From positions 1 through 41,855 of the forward strand of contig JAURHT010000005.1 in assembly GCA_030833145.1 (NCBI GenBank): 41,855 nt of DNA. The letters are read 5' to 3'. The notes under the pieces are model-generated. The model did no database searches and was not told where the DNA came from. It saw nothing but the letters and a program-made list of their open reading frames with translations. Made by a program: the position numbers and the translations under genes. Within the stretch, counting starts at the first letter, position 1. Each line of letters begins with the position of its first letter. This stretch comes from Aquirufa sp. Lineage in GTDB: Bacteria; Bacteroidota; Bacteroidia; Cytophagales; Spirosomataceae. Of this stretch, positions 1 to 9,087 are shown piece by piece.

Positions 1-72
1 AAGCATCAAAAAACAACTGGGCTTGCTTGCAATTGAGAAAAAAACCTTAATTTTAAAGGTTTGACTCTTGTA

Positions 73-94
73 ATCCGAGAAATCGGGTGTTTTT
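73..94 (+). terminator. Terminator-like hairpin just before the SNF2 gene
   Basis: A 6-bp stem (CCGA core plus flanking A/T and G/T pairs) closes on a GAAA tetraloop and is followed by a short run of T. It ends only 4 bases before the SNF2 start codon, so it probably ends transcription from a gene left of the window, or folds in the leader of the SNF2 mRNA. A second, weaker inverted repeat (AAACCTT / AAGGTTT) lies at 42-62. No promoter of the TAnnTTTG type was found in the first 97 bases. Confidence 0.35.
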
Positions 95-97
95 AAA

Positions 98-3034
98 ATG
101 AAAATCTCCCCTAACAAACCTTTCCAGGTTGTTTATTCTTTGTTGTCTCACGAATGCCTCGGATATTTATTCGACGTCTTTGTGGTGCAATTAAATGAGA
201 AGGGGCAATTGACTTGGGAGTACCAAACGCTTACTTCCCGAAATTTCCACGAATTTGAACACGCTCTAGACGATCGCGATCGCACAGCGGTGGGTTTGAT
301 TGAGAGCATGAAACCGGTGGCGGTTTTTGAAAAGTTCAACTCGTCTAAGCGCAAGACGATGGAGGAATTCTTTTTAAAGACCTGGGATGCGGAAAAAGGT
401 GAGAAAGAGATTCAAGAGGCAGTGATGTCCGTGATTGAGAAGAAAAGAGGCCAAATTTTTGGTTTAATTTGTCCGGATAAAACGCTTTTCATCATGGGAA
501 ATGATGGAAATCCGATGCGTCAATCCGTGCAAATAGAAGCGGAGGCCGTGGACGTCTTGTTCCACTTTATGCGCAACGAGGAGAACACCCACTATTTTCC
601 TACCTTAAAATACCTAGGCAATAAATTAGAGTTCCAGTACAAAGACGCAGTTGTATTATGCGACGAACCGGCTTGGATGCTGATGAACCAAAAACTATAC
701 CACTTCAATCCAGAGCTGGAGGGTAAGAAATTGCGCCCATTTTTGAACAAGAAGTTTGTCGCGATTCCGAAGAATATGGAGGAGGATTACTTCCGCAAAT
801 TCGTGAAGGCGATGGTGGCTCGTTATCCTGTTCATCCGAAAGGATTCGAGATCACTAATACCGAAAAGCCCGTTCAATTCTTACTTTCTTATGGCCCTAC
901 GGCTCCTAAATTAGAGGAAGAAGAGACTTTAAAAAAGAAGGCGGCCCTGGAGGCAGCGGATCGCTGGAACTTTGTGCTATCTTTCCAATACGGCAATAAC
1001 CGCTTCCCTTGGGACGGCTTATCGTCAGAGGCAAATGTCCTTTTCGAAAAGAAAGGGGATAGTTATGCTTTCCAAAAAATTATGCGTTCCCACGTCAAGG
1101 AAAAGCGTGCCTTCCAACAACTGAAGACCTTAGGGTTGAAGATGGAAAACGATGGCCGCGCCTTCATGCAACGCGGGGATGCGGTTCAGTGGTTAACAGC
1201 GAACAAAGAAGCGCTAGATCAAGCGGGCTTTGTTGTACAGTTCAAAGGCGATGGCCAAGCACCACGCTATTTCTTAGGAAAACCAGAAATCAAGATTCGT
1301 ATTGGTGAAAAACTAGATTGGTTTGATATTCAGGCCGTTATTTCATTTGGGGAGTTCCAAATTCCTTTCTTGAAAATTCGCCAATTGATCTTACAAAAGA
1401 AGAAAGAATTCCATTTGCCGGACGGTTCCATCGCGATGATTCCGGACAACTGGTTCCACGATTACCAAGATCTTTTCTACTTCTCTGAGACGCGTCCCGG
1501 CGAAGAAGGCGTGTTCTTGCGTCGCCAGCATTACCAATTAGTGCAGGAATGGGAGAACCAAGATTTAGTGAAAACCGCTCTACGCGCTAAAACGGTGAAC
1601 GATTTAGCACTAGAAGCGAAAGAATATCCCGTACCGAAGAACTTCAAAGGTACCTTGCGTCCGTATCAATTAGAAGGCTACCGTTGGATGCGTACGCGTC
1701 AGGCGGCTGGATTAGGGGCATGTTTAGCTGATGATATGGGTCTTGGTAAGACTGTTCAAACGCTTTGTTTATTGCAGAGTTTGAAAGAACAAGGCGAGAC
1801 CTTGCCTACTTTGCTCGTGATGCCTACTTCCTTGTTATATAACTGGGAGATGGAGGCGAAGAAATTTACTCCGCAGTTACGCGTTTTAGTGTACAGCGGA
1901 CCTCAAAGAGAGAAATTGCAGGCGCAAATCGGGAAAGTTGATTTGATTCTATGCTCGTTCGGGATGGTCCGCTCGGACATCGAATGGTTCGAAAAGCAGG
2001 CCTTCTCGTATGTGATTTTAGATGAGTCACAGGCGATTAAGAATCCGTTAGCGAATATTACCAAAGCCGTACAAAAATTAAACGCGAAATTCCGTCTCGT
2101 GATGACGGGAACTCCGCTGGAGAATTCGACGATGGATCTTTGGTCCCAAATGAATTTCGTGAACAGTGGTCTACTCGGTACTCAACGTTATTTCAAAGAC
2201 CATTTCCAATTGCCTATTGAGAAGAAGGCGGATATGGAGAAGAAAAAACGTCTTTATTTCTTAATTAAGCCGTATTTATTGCGTCGTGAGAAGCGTCAAG
2301 TAGCGGCTGATTTACCAGAAAAAATGGAATCGGTGACCTATTGCTCGATGACCGAGGAACAAGAGCGTTTGTACGACAAAACGAAATCGTTCTATCGTGA
2401 CGTGTTGTTGAAGCAAATCAAGGACGAAGGCTTGCAGAAATCGCGCTTCTCTGTGTTACAGGGTTTGACAAAATTACGTCAGCTTGCGAACCACCCATCG
2501 CTTTGCGAGGAAGGTTATGCGGGAGATTCAGGTAAGATGGAGGCCGTATTAGAAAAACTAGAAACGGTTTTAGAGCAGCACCACAAAGTGTTAATCTTTA
2601 GTCAATTTGTTCAGCATTTGAACTTAATTAAGGCCGCGTTAGAAGAGCGTGGAATTCCGTATGCCTACCTCGATGGTAGTACAGTAGACCGGAAGGGTCA
2701 AGTCGAAAGTTTCCAAAAGGATGATGGCCAATCCGTTTTCCTGATATCCCTAAAAGCGGGTGGGGTAGGTCTAAACCTGACCGCGGCGGATTACGTATTC
2801 CTATTAGATCCGTGGTGGAATCCAGCTGCAGAGGCTCAGGCGATTGACCGTGCGCATCGAATCGGCCAAAAGAAAACCGTATTTACCTACAAGTTCATCT
2901 CGAAAGAAACGGTGGAAGAGAAGATCCTTGCCTTGCAGCAACGCAAAAAGGATTTAGCCTCAGAGTTAGTCACATCTGACGAGAGTATCCTACGCGCTTT
3001 GAGCGAAGACGAGGTACTTGATTTATTAAGTTAG
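98..3034 (+). CDS. SNF2-family DEAD/DEAH-box helicase
   Basis: A 978-residue Swi2/Snf2-type ATPase, expected to translocate on double-stranded DNA or remodel DNA-bound proteins. The motor occupies the C-terminal half: Walker A DDMGLGKT near residue 545, the DESQ Walker B box near 641, the MTGTPLENS motif near 670, and the helicase C lobe with GGVGLNL near 887 and the DRAHRIGQ box that follows. The N-terminal 500 residues show no motif I recognise and are probably the substrate-specific part seen in bacterial SNF2 proteins. The gene is convergent with mntR and overlaps its 3' end by 4 bp, so it looks like a stand-alone unit. The family is certain; the cellular role in Bacteroidota is not known to me. 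RapA is less likely, because I do not see a RapA-type N-terminal region. Confidence 0.93.
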   Translation: MKISPNKPFQVVYSLLSHECLGYLFDVFVVQLNEKGQLTWEYQTLTSRNFHEFEHALDDRDRTAVGLIESMKPVAVFEKFNSSKRKTMEEFFLKTWDAEKGEKEIQEAVMSVIEKKRGQIFGLICPDKTLFIMGNDGNPMRQSVQIEAEAVDVLFHFMRNEENTHYFPTLKYLGNKLEFQYKDAVVLCDEPAWMLMNQKLYHFNPELEGKKLRPFLNKKFVAIPKNMEEDYFRKFVKAMVARYPVHPKGFEITNTEKPVQFLLSYGPTAPKLEEEETLKKKAALEAADRWNFVLSFQYGNNRFPWDGLSSEANVLFEKKGDSYAFQKIMRSHVKEKRAFQQLKTLGLKMENDGRAFMQRGDAVQWLTANKEALDQAGFVVQFKGDGQAPRYFLGKPEIKIRIGEKLDWFDIQAVISFGEFQIPFLKIRQLILQKKKEFHLPDGSIAMIPDNWFHDYQDLFYFSETRPGEEGVFLRRQHYQLVQEWENQDLVKTALRAKTVNDLALEAKEYPVPKNFKGTLRPYQLEGYRWMRTRQAAGLGACLADDMGLGKTVQTLCLLQSLKEQGETLPTLLVMPTSLLYNWEMEAKKFTPQLRVLVYSGPQREKLQAQIGKVDLILCSFGMVRSDIEWFEKQAFSYVILDESQAIKNPLANITKAVQKLNAKFRLVMTGTPLENSTMDLWSQMNFVNSGLLGTQRYFKDHFQLPIEKKADMEKKKRLYFLIKPYLLRREKRQVAADLPEKMESVTYCSMTEEQERLYDKTKSFYRDVLLKQIKDEGLQKSRFSVLQGLTKLRQLANHPSLCEEGYAGDSGKMEAVLEKLETVLEQHHKVLIFSQFVQHLNLIKAALEERGIPYAYLDGSTVDRKGQVESFQKDDGQSVFLISLKAGGVGLNLTAADYVFLLDPWWNPAAEAQAIDRAHRIGQKKTVFTYKFISKETVEEKILALQQRKKDLASELVTSDESILRALSEDEVLDLLS

Positions 3035-3690
3035 ATTTTAACGAGAATGTTTTTCGCCACTTCATGACTGATGAAGATGGGCGCAGCGTCGTTGATGGAA
3101 ACGAAGATCGATCGATCGAATTCGTTGATCTCCTGAATGTCTAGTTTTGCCCCTAAACTCAAATTCAATTTCGTCAGCAGTTGCAAGAAGACCGCCGAAT
3201 CCTGTGCCACCCCCATCAATTTACAGGTTTTTGCTGCCTTAATGTCGGAGAGATGAGAATAGGCTAGTTCGGGTAGAATTCCCTCCTTGTTCGGGATGGG
3301 ATCGCCGTGAGGATCCGTTTTAGGGAAGCCTAGGTATTCGTCTAATTTATTGACTAATTGGTCCGATTCAATGTGCTCGAGCTGTTCAGCTATTTCGTGC
3401 ACCTCGTCCCAGTTAAATCCCATTTTGTCCACTAAGAATACTTCCCAAAGTCGGTGCTTGCGCACAATCGATAACGCAATTTTCTCGCCCTCCGCACTTA
3501 AACGTACACCTTGGTATTTTTGGTAATTCACCCAGCCTTTTTCGGCTAGTTTACGCAACATATCCGTTACCGATGCCGCTTTTGTCTGCATCAATTCCGC
3601 TACCGCGTTCGTAGAAATGTCATCCGAAGTAGCCTCTGAGAGGCGGTGAATGACTTTTAAGTAGTTTTCTTCGGTGAATGAAATGGCCAT
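3031..3690 (-). CDS. mntR: DtxR/MntR-family metal-dependent repressor
   Basis: A 219-residue regulator with an N-terminal winged helix (about 1-62), a metal-binding and dimerisation domain (about 65-140) and a C-terminal FeoA/SH3-like domain (about 150-219). Residues matching known MntR metal ligands are visible: His79 in RKHRLWE, and Glu102, Glu105 and His106 in AEQLEHIES. DtxR-family proteins bind DNA when loaded with Mn(II) or Fe(II). The gene is divergent from the Nramp transporter at 3763, and a palindrome of the family's operator type lies between them, so Mn-dependent repression of mntH, and probably of itself, is the natural reading. The FeoA domain is typical of the longer DtxR/IdeR-like members, so iron sensing cannot be excluded. 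A possible -7 element (TACCTTTA, minus strand, 3695-3702) precedes the start. Confidence 0.9.
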   Translation of the reverse strand: MAISFTEENYLKVIHRLSEATSDDISTNAVAELMQTKAASVTDMLRKLAEKGWVNYQKYQGVRLSAEGEKIALSIVRKHRLWEVFLVDKMGFNWDEVHEIAEQLEHIESDQLVNKLDEYLGFPKTDPHGDPIPNKEGILPELAYSHLSDIKAAKTCKLMGVAQDSAVFLQLLTKLNLSLGAKLDIQEINEFDRSIFVSINDAAPIFISHEVAKNILVKI

Positions 3691-3712
3691 AGAGTAAAGG
3701 TAGTAAATTTAT

Positions 3713-3732
3713 TTTTTAGGTTAATCTAAAAA
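3713..3732. promoter_or_regulatory. Candidate MntR/DtxR operator
   Basis: Two arms, TTTTTAGGTT and AATCTAAAAA, form a 20-bp palindrome with a single mismatched pair (core TTTAGGTTAATCTAAA). The TTAGGTTA half-site resembles operators known for the DtxR/IdeR/MntR family. It lies midway in the 72-bp divergent region between mntR and mntH and covers the place where a -33 element of the mntH promoter would fall. Function is inferred from position and symmetry. Confidence 0.65.
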
Positions 3733-3739
3733 TTATTTT

Positions 3740-3747
3740 TAAATTTG
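3740..3747 (+). promoter_or_regulatory. -7 promoter element of mntH
   Basis: TAAATTTG matches the Bacteroidota -7 consensus TAnnTTTG and lies 15 bp before the mntH start. No TTG is seen at the expected -33 position, which instead falls in the candidate MntR operator. Repression by steric exclusion would fit. Confidence 0.55.
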
Positions 3748-3762
3748 ATAAAATTCTGAATT

Positions 3763-5085
3763 ATGTCGAGTCCGTGGCGTTCTAGTCCTAAGATGAAATC
3801 CTTATCCGAAGTGTTTGGTACGATTCCCGTACCAGCGGGGAAAGGTTTTTGGCAGAATTTACGTGCTTTTATGGGGCCGGGGTTTTTAGTAGCAGTAGGT
3901 TATATGGATCCAGGCAACTGGGCGACTGATTTAGCAGGTGGAGCCTCCTTCGGCTACACATTATTGTCAGTTATCCTTGTTTCTAGCATTTTTGCGATCG
4001 TCTTGCAGCATTTAGCCTTGAAATTAGGCGTTGCCTCGGGACGTGATTTAGCGCAGGCCTGTGGAGATGCGTTTTCGAAACCGGTAGCCATTTTTCTTTG
4101 GTTGGTTTGTGAGCTAGCGATCGCGGCCTGTGATTTAGCGGAGGTGATTGGGTCGGCCTTAGCGCTTCAATTGTTGTTTGGGATTCCCATTTTAGCAGGT
4201 ATCGTCATCACGATTTTAGATGTTTTCCTGATATTATATTTCCAAAACAAAGGATTCAAAGTCATCGAATCCATCGTCTTATCCCTTTTGATTGTCATCG
4301 TTTGTTGTTTTGCCTACGAGCTCTTCATCTCTCAACCCTCCATTTCAGGGATTTTGGGTGGGCTAGTTCCACAGACTTCGGTGGTGATGAATACAAGTCA
4401 ACTCTATGTGGCCATCGGTATTCTAGGTGCAACGGTGATGCCACATAATTTATATCTCCATTCGAGTATAGTCCAAACGCGTGCCATAAAAGATACGGAT
4501 GAGGATAAAGAGAAAGCGATTAAGTACGCAACTTGGGACTCCACTATATCTTTAGGTTTCGCCTTTTTCATTAATGCGGGGATATTGATTTTAGCGGCTG
4601 CCGCTTTTCACGGGAACAATCTGAAACACGTGGCCGACATCCGGGATGCGTATCAGTTATTAGACCCGGTATTAGGCAGTCAATTAGCGAGTATTTTGTT
4701 TGCGGTCGCCCTATTAGCATCGGGCCAAAATGCCACGTTGACAGGAACCTTAGCCGGACAAATCGTGATGGAGGGATTCCTCGATCTACGCATTGCCCCT
4801 TGGTTAAGACGTTTGATTACTCGATTAATCGCCATCATTCCAGCCTTCTTTATCACCTGGATCTATGGGGAATCAAAAATAGGAGAGCTGTTGGTTTTCT
4901 CGCAAGTCGTTTTATCGATGCAATTGAGCTTCGCTGTGATTCCGCTGGTATTATTTACCGGGGATAAACAGAAGATGGGGAAATTCGCGAATTCCGCGCT
5001 TTTGCAAGGAATTGTGTGGGTGATAACCGCGATTATTCTGGGGTTGAATATGTACTTGCTGGGGCAGGTTTTAGGATTCCTTTAA
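3763..5085 (+). CDS. mntH: Nramp-family divalent metal transporter
   Basis: A 440-residue inner-membrane protein with about eleven hydrophobic segments that imports Mn(II) (possibly also Fe(II)) with protons. The two family signatures are present: DPGN at residues 49-52 in TM1 and MPHN at 226-229 in TM6, which supply the metal-binding Asp, Asn and Met side chains. It is divergent from mntR across a 72-bp region with an operator-like palindrome, so Mn-repressed expression is likely. The 3' end overlaps the 3' end of convergent ribD by 53 bp. The ATG at 3763 lies well placed behind a TAAATTTG element. Mn specificity rests on the TM6 Met and the MntR neighbour, not on direct data. Confidence 0.95.
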   Translation: MSSPWRSSPKMKSLSEVFGTIPVPAGKGFWQNLRAFMGPGFLVAVGYMDPGNWATDLAGGASFGYTLLSVILVSSIFAIVLQHLALKLGVASGRDLAQACGDAFSKPVAIFLWLVCELAIAACDLAEVIGSALALQLLFGIPILAGIVITILDVFLILYFQNKGFKVIESIVLSLLIVIVCCFAYELFISQPSISGILGGLVPQTSVVMNTSQLYVAIGILGATVMPHNLYLHSSIVQTRAIKDTDEDKEKAIKYATWDSTISLGFAFFINAGILILAAAAFHGNNLKHVADIRDAYQLLDPVLGSQLASILFAVALLASGQNATLTGTLAGQIVMEGFLDLRIAPWLRRLITRLIAIIPAFFITWIYGESKIGELLVFSQVVLSMQLSFAVIPLVLFTGDKQKMGKFANSALLQGIVWVITAIILGLNMYLLGQVLGFL

Positions 5086-6016
5086 ACCAAGTATCGTCAC
5101 CTAGGTAGTCAATCGCTCGCCATTTCACAGGCAGTTTAGGTTCTGGGATTCCTTCAACCAGTGTTTTAGGACTTCTGATTTTCCAAACCTCATCCACCAG
5201 TCCATCCGCAAACAACATTTCCATCGTTTTCGCGCCACCTTCGACTAGTATCGATTGAAGAGGTAGGGCAGCTACTTCCGCTGATGAACGTAAGACGATT
5301 GTTTCGCCGCCATCTGTTAAGATTTTAGCGGTGGAAGGAATTCTGCTGGAAGGATCTAATACGATGCGGACCGGATTCGCCCCTGCCACTAATCGAGTGG
5401 TAAGAGAAGGCTCGTCATTGATGATGGTTTGGACCCCTACTAAAATTCCTGGATGCTCAGCGCGCATTTGATGTACGCGAATCGCGGATAATTCGTTCGA
5501 TAGCTGAACGGGCGAACCTGTGGGGCTAGCGATGAATCCATCGGCACTAACCGCATATTTGAAGGTAATGTAAGGACGTTTCAGGCGGTGAAAAGTAAAG
5601 AAGTGGCGGTTAATCCATTTACCTGTTTCTGCTAGTAATCCGATGTGGCAAGTAATGCCTGCGGCTTCCAGTTTCTCGACACCTTTTCCTGCTACGAGCG
5701 GATTAGGATCTAGGTTTGCAATGTAGACCGTGGCTATGCCGGATTGAATCAGTAAATCTGCGCAGGGAGGTGTTTTTCCAAAATGGGAGCAAGGCTCTAA
5801 AGTCACATAGGCCGTCGCGCCTTCTACCGATTCCGAGCAAGAACGTATCGCATTTACTTCTGCATGAGGCCCACCGTACTCTTGGTGATAACCTTCGCCT
5901 AGGATGTGGTCGTCTTTGACAATCACACAACCTACTAAAGGATTAGGAGCAACGCGTCCTGAGCCTAAAAGGGCTAGGTCAAAGGCGCGTTGCATCCAAA
6001 TTTCTTTATTCGGCAT
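5033..6016 (-). CDS. ribD: Bifunctional riboflavin deaminase/reductase RibD
   Basis: Carries out the second and third steps of riboflavin synthesis: deamination of the GTP-cyclohydrolase II product, then NADPH-dependent reduction of the ribosyl group. The N-terminal deaminase domain (about 1-145) has the zinc site: His51 and Glu53 in HAEVNAI, Cys76 in PCSHFGK and Cys85. The C-terminal half is the RibD reductase (DHFR-like) domain, with the VEGGAKTMEMLF signature near residue 260. Length, 327 residues, is on the short side but normal for Bacteroidota. The start overlaps the stop of the acrB-like gene by 11 bp, so it is probably the last gene of the run that begins at recQ. Other rib genes are not in the window. 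Confidence 0.95.
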   Translation of the reverse strand: MPNKEIWMQRAFDLALLGSGRVAPNPLVGCVIVKDDHILGEGYHQEYGGPHAEVNAIRSCSESVEGATAYVTLEPCSHFGKTPPCADLLIQSGIATVYIANLDPNPLVAGKGVEKLEAAGITCHIGLLAETGKWINRHFFTFHRLKRPYITFKYAVSADGFIASPTGSPVQLSNELSAIRVHQMRAEHPGILVGVQTIINDEPSLTTRLVAGANPVRIVLDPSSRIPSTAKILTDGGETIVLRSSAEVAALPLQSILVEGGAKTMEMLFADGLVDEVWKIRSPKTLVEGIPEPKLPVKWRAIDYLGDDTWFKGILKPAPASTYSTPE

Positions 6017-9000
6017 GAACTGGTTTGCGGTTACTCGATAAATAACTGTAAATCGCTGGGATGATATACAAGGTCAACGTAGTAGAGAATAACATACCAC
6101 CTACAACGGCGATACCCATCGAAACCCTACTTTGTGATCCTGAACCTAAGGCTAGGGCGATCGGTAAAATACCTAATATCGTACAAAGCGATGTCATAAT
6201 AATCGGACGGAAACGGGCTACCGCTGCTTCCTGAACAGCTTTCAATTTTTCAGATCCAGACTCTTTACGTTGATTCGCAAACTCCACAATTAAGATACCA
6301 TTCTTGGTTACGAGACCGATGAGTACAATAATACCGATCTGCGAGAAGATATTCAGCGTTTGGCTGAAGTCCCAAAGCGTTAATAAGGCTCCTGCCACCG
6401 CTAATGGAACGGTGAACAAGATAATAAATGGATCGATGAAACTTTCAAACTGGGCAGAAAGGATCAAGTAGATCAATAAAATCGCTAGGGCAAAGGCGAA
6501 AAGAAGGGAAGAGCTGGACTCTTTGAATTCCTTACTTTGGCCATCGTATGCAGTAGAGAAGGAAACGTCGAAGGTCTCTTTTGCTAGCTTATCCATCTCG
6601 TTTAAGGCTTCCCCTAAAGTCACCCCTTTTGCCATCTGCGCCGTTACGGTTGCAGCGACATAGCGGTTGTATCGGAAAAGTTGTGGAGGTGTACTTTGTT
6701 CAGTGATCTTCACGAGGTTATCTAGTTGAATCAAATCCCCCCGGTTGTTTTTTACGTAAAGGGATTTCAAATCAGATACGTCATTCCGCATCGGACGGTC
6801 GATTTGACCGATGATTTGGTATTGTTTTCCGTCCATGACGAAGTAACCAAAACGTCTACCCGAAAGGCCTAATTGCAAAGTCGTCGCTACATCTTGGATG
6901 GAAACGCCAAGGTTTTGGGCTTTATCACGGTTGATCTCAAGGCGCAATTCTGGCTTGGTAAACTTCAGGTTCACGTCTGCCATTTCGAACTTCGAACTCT
7001 CCCTCACTTTGGCCATAAACAACGGAATATTCTTCTTCAAACTCTCGAAAGTCGAGGCTTGAATCACGAATGCTACCGGCAAACCACCACCACCTCGTTG
7101 TCCAGTAGAAAGAGTGGGCTCTTGGATCAAGGTAGCACGTGCACCCGTGAATTTCTTGATCTTCGGTTGAAGCTCATCCGCAATTTGCTGCTGCGTTCTA
7201 CGCCCTTCCGGATCGGATAAAATCACGCGCATACTTCCGGTATTCGAACCGCCATTCCCAAAAGGAGGGGAGGTAATCGAGTAAACGGCATAACGTTCGT
7301 GCGCCGGAATATCCGTCATCAAGAACTTCGCCATCTCATCCGTATAGTTCAACATATACTCAAAAGTCGCGCCTTCTGGAGCCACCGCATTCACACGCAA
7401 GCCGCCTCTGTCCTCTAAAGGAGCTAATTCTGATGGAATTGCCTCATATTTAAACAGGGCGTAAATAATGCCAAACAAGGAGAACATAATCACCCAAGCC
7501 ATCCAGCGAATCTTAATAAAGGCAGCCAAGGAATCTTCGTATCCTTTCGTCAACGCCACAAAGAAAGGCTCTGTCACCGTATAGAACCAAGGTTTCGTGT
7601 GACTTCCCTTCAATAAACGTGAACTTAACATAGGTGTCAACGTCAAGGATACGAAAGCCGAAATGATCACGGATCCGGCAACCACGATTCCGAATTCACG
7701 GAAAAGACGGCCCGTAATCCCTTGCAAGAAAATCACGGGTAAGAATACCGCTGCTAGGGTAACAGTCGTCGAAATAACGGCAAAATAGATTTCTTTCGAA
7801 CCCTCTACCGCAGCTTCCCACGGGCTTAGACCCTCTTCGATTTTGGTGTAAATATTCTCTAAAACCACAATCGCGTCATCCACTACGAGACCGATCGAAA
7901 GTACGATACCTAATAAGGTCAATACATTAATAGAGAACCCGGCTAAATACATAAAGAAGAACACCCCAATCAAACTGACCGGAATGGCCGTCAATGGAAT
8001 GATTGTCGATCTCCAGTCACGCAAGAACAAGAAGATGATAATGGTTACTAATAAAATCGCAGTAAAGATGGTTTCTTCCACCTCTTCGATCGATTTACGC
8101 ACGTAACGTGTATTGTCAAAACCTTCCTTCATCTCCACATCAGCAGGCAAAGTCAAGCGAATTTGCTCTACTTTCTTGTGGATGGCATCTACGATTTGGA
8201 TTTGGTTAGAACCCGGCTGCGGAATCACCGCGATGGAAATCATCGGCTTCAAATCCCGCTTGAAGAAGGTTTTGTTGTTTTCTGGCGAAAGTTCCGCCTT
8301 ACCCACATCCGAAAATTTCACCGAGCGATCACCTTCTTCTTTGATGATCAAATTATTGAAATCATCCTCTGTGGTCATACGACCCTGAGTTCTCACGGTT
8401 AATTCCGTGTTCGCTCCTTCGATACTACCGGAAGGCAATTCAATATTTTGTTTGGCTAAAGCATTCACAATATCCGGCGCTGTCAAACGGAAAGACGCTA
8501 AGCGTTCCGGATCGATGTGCAAACGCATCGCGTATTTCTGCTCGCCCCACAATTGCACGGAACTTACACCCGGAATCGTTTGGAATTTCTCCTTAATATT
8601 TCGTGTAGCTAATTCATTCAATGAAAGCAAGTTACGCGTGGAAGAGAATACGTTAATGTTGTAAATCGGGTTCGCATCTGCATCGGCTTTTGCTACGATG
8701 GGCGGATCCACGTCCTTAGGTAATTGACCCATCGCACGAGATACGCGGTCACGCACGTCGTTCGCCGCATCCTCGATATTGACCGAAAGATCAAATTCTA
8801 CCGTGATACTCGAACGGCCATCCCGACTCGAACTGGATAAGGTACGAATACCGGCGATACCGTTAATCGATTCCTCTAAGGGCTCGGTGATTTGGGATTC
8901 AATAATGTCAGCGTTTGCTCCGGTGTAAGACGTTTGCACGTTTACTACTGGCGGATCCACCGATGGATATTCACGAACCCCTAAATAGGCGTATCCGATG

Positions 9001-9080
9001 ATACCAAATACGATGATCGTGATAGACATCACAATCGAAAGTACTGGTCTTTTTATACTAATCTCTGAGAAAGATGCCAT
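6006..9080 (-). CDS. RND (HAE1/AcrB-type) efflux pump, inner-membrane subunit
   Basis: A 1024-residue proton-driven exporter, the inner-membrane part of a tripartite pump. The N-terminus (SIKRPVLSIVMS) is the usual first transmembrane segment. The proton-relay pair is intact in TM4 (GLVVDDAIVVLENI), as is the matching Lys in TM10 (GLVTKNGILIVEFAN), with two large periplasmic loops in between. It lies 7 bp behind the membrane-fusion gene. No TolC/OprM-type outer-membrane gene follows, so the pump presumably uses a channel encoded elsewhere. The HAE1 pattern suggests organic compounds rather than heavy metals; the actual substrate cannot be told from sequence. Clustering with ribD is by overlap and need not mean a shared function. 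Confidence 0.93.
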   Translation of the reverse strand: MASFSEISIKRPVLSIVMSITIIVFGIIGYAYLGVREYPSVDPPVVNVQTSYTGANADIIESQITEPLEESINGIAGIRTLSSSSRDGRSSITVEFDLSVNIEDAANDVRDRVSRAMGQLPKDVDPPIVAKADADANPIYNINVFSSTRNLLSLNELATRNIKEKFQTIPGVSSVQLWGEQKYAMRLHIDPERLASFRLTAPDIVNALAKQNIELPSGSIEGANTELTVRTQGRMTTEDDFNNLIIKEEGDRSVKFSDVGKAELSPENNKTFFKRDLKPMISIAVIPQPGSNQIQIVDAIHKKVEQIRLTLPADVEMKEGFDNTRYVRKSIEEVEETIFTAILLVTIIIFLFLRDWRSTIIPLTAIPVSLIGVFFFMYLAGFSINVLTLLGIVLSIGLVVDDAIVVLENIYTKIEEGLSPWEAAVEGSKEIYFAVISTTVTLAAVFLPVIFLQGITGRLFREFGIVVAGSVIISAFVSLTLTPMLSSRLLKGSHTKPWFYTVTEPFFVALTKGYEDSLAAFIKIRWMAWVIMFSLFGIIYALFKYEAIPSELAPLEDRGGLRVNAVAPEGATFEYMLNYTDEMAKFLMTDIPAHERYAVYSITSPPFGNGGSNTGSMRVILSDPEGRRTQQQIADELQPKIKKFTGARATLIQEPTLSTGQRGGGGLPVAFVIQASTFESLKKNIPLFMAKVRESSKFEMADVNLKFTKPELRLEINRDKAQNLGVSIQDVATTLQLGLSGRRFGYFVMDGKQYQIIGQIDRPMRNDVSDLKSLYVKNNRGDLIQLDNLVKITEQSTPPQLFRYNRYVAATVTAQMAKGVTLGEALNEMDKLAKETFDVSFSTAYDGQSKEFKESSSSLLFAFALAILLIYLILSAQFESFIDPFIILFTVPLAVAGALLTLWDFSQTLNIFSQIGIIVLIGLVTKNGILIVEFANQRKESGSEKLKAVQEAAVARFRPIIMTSLCTILGILPIALALGSGSQSRVSMGIAVVGGMLFSTTLTLYIIPAIYSYLSSNRKPVHAE

Positions 9081-9087
9081 AGCTGGA

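Noticed and set aside
42..62. AAACCTT/AAGGTTT inverted repeat as a terminator
   Set aside because: The stem is short and AT-rich and no T-run follows on the plus strand.
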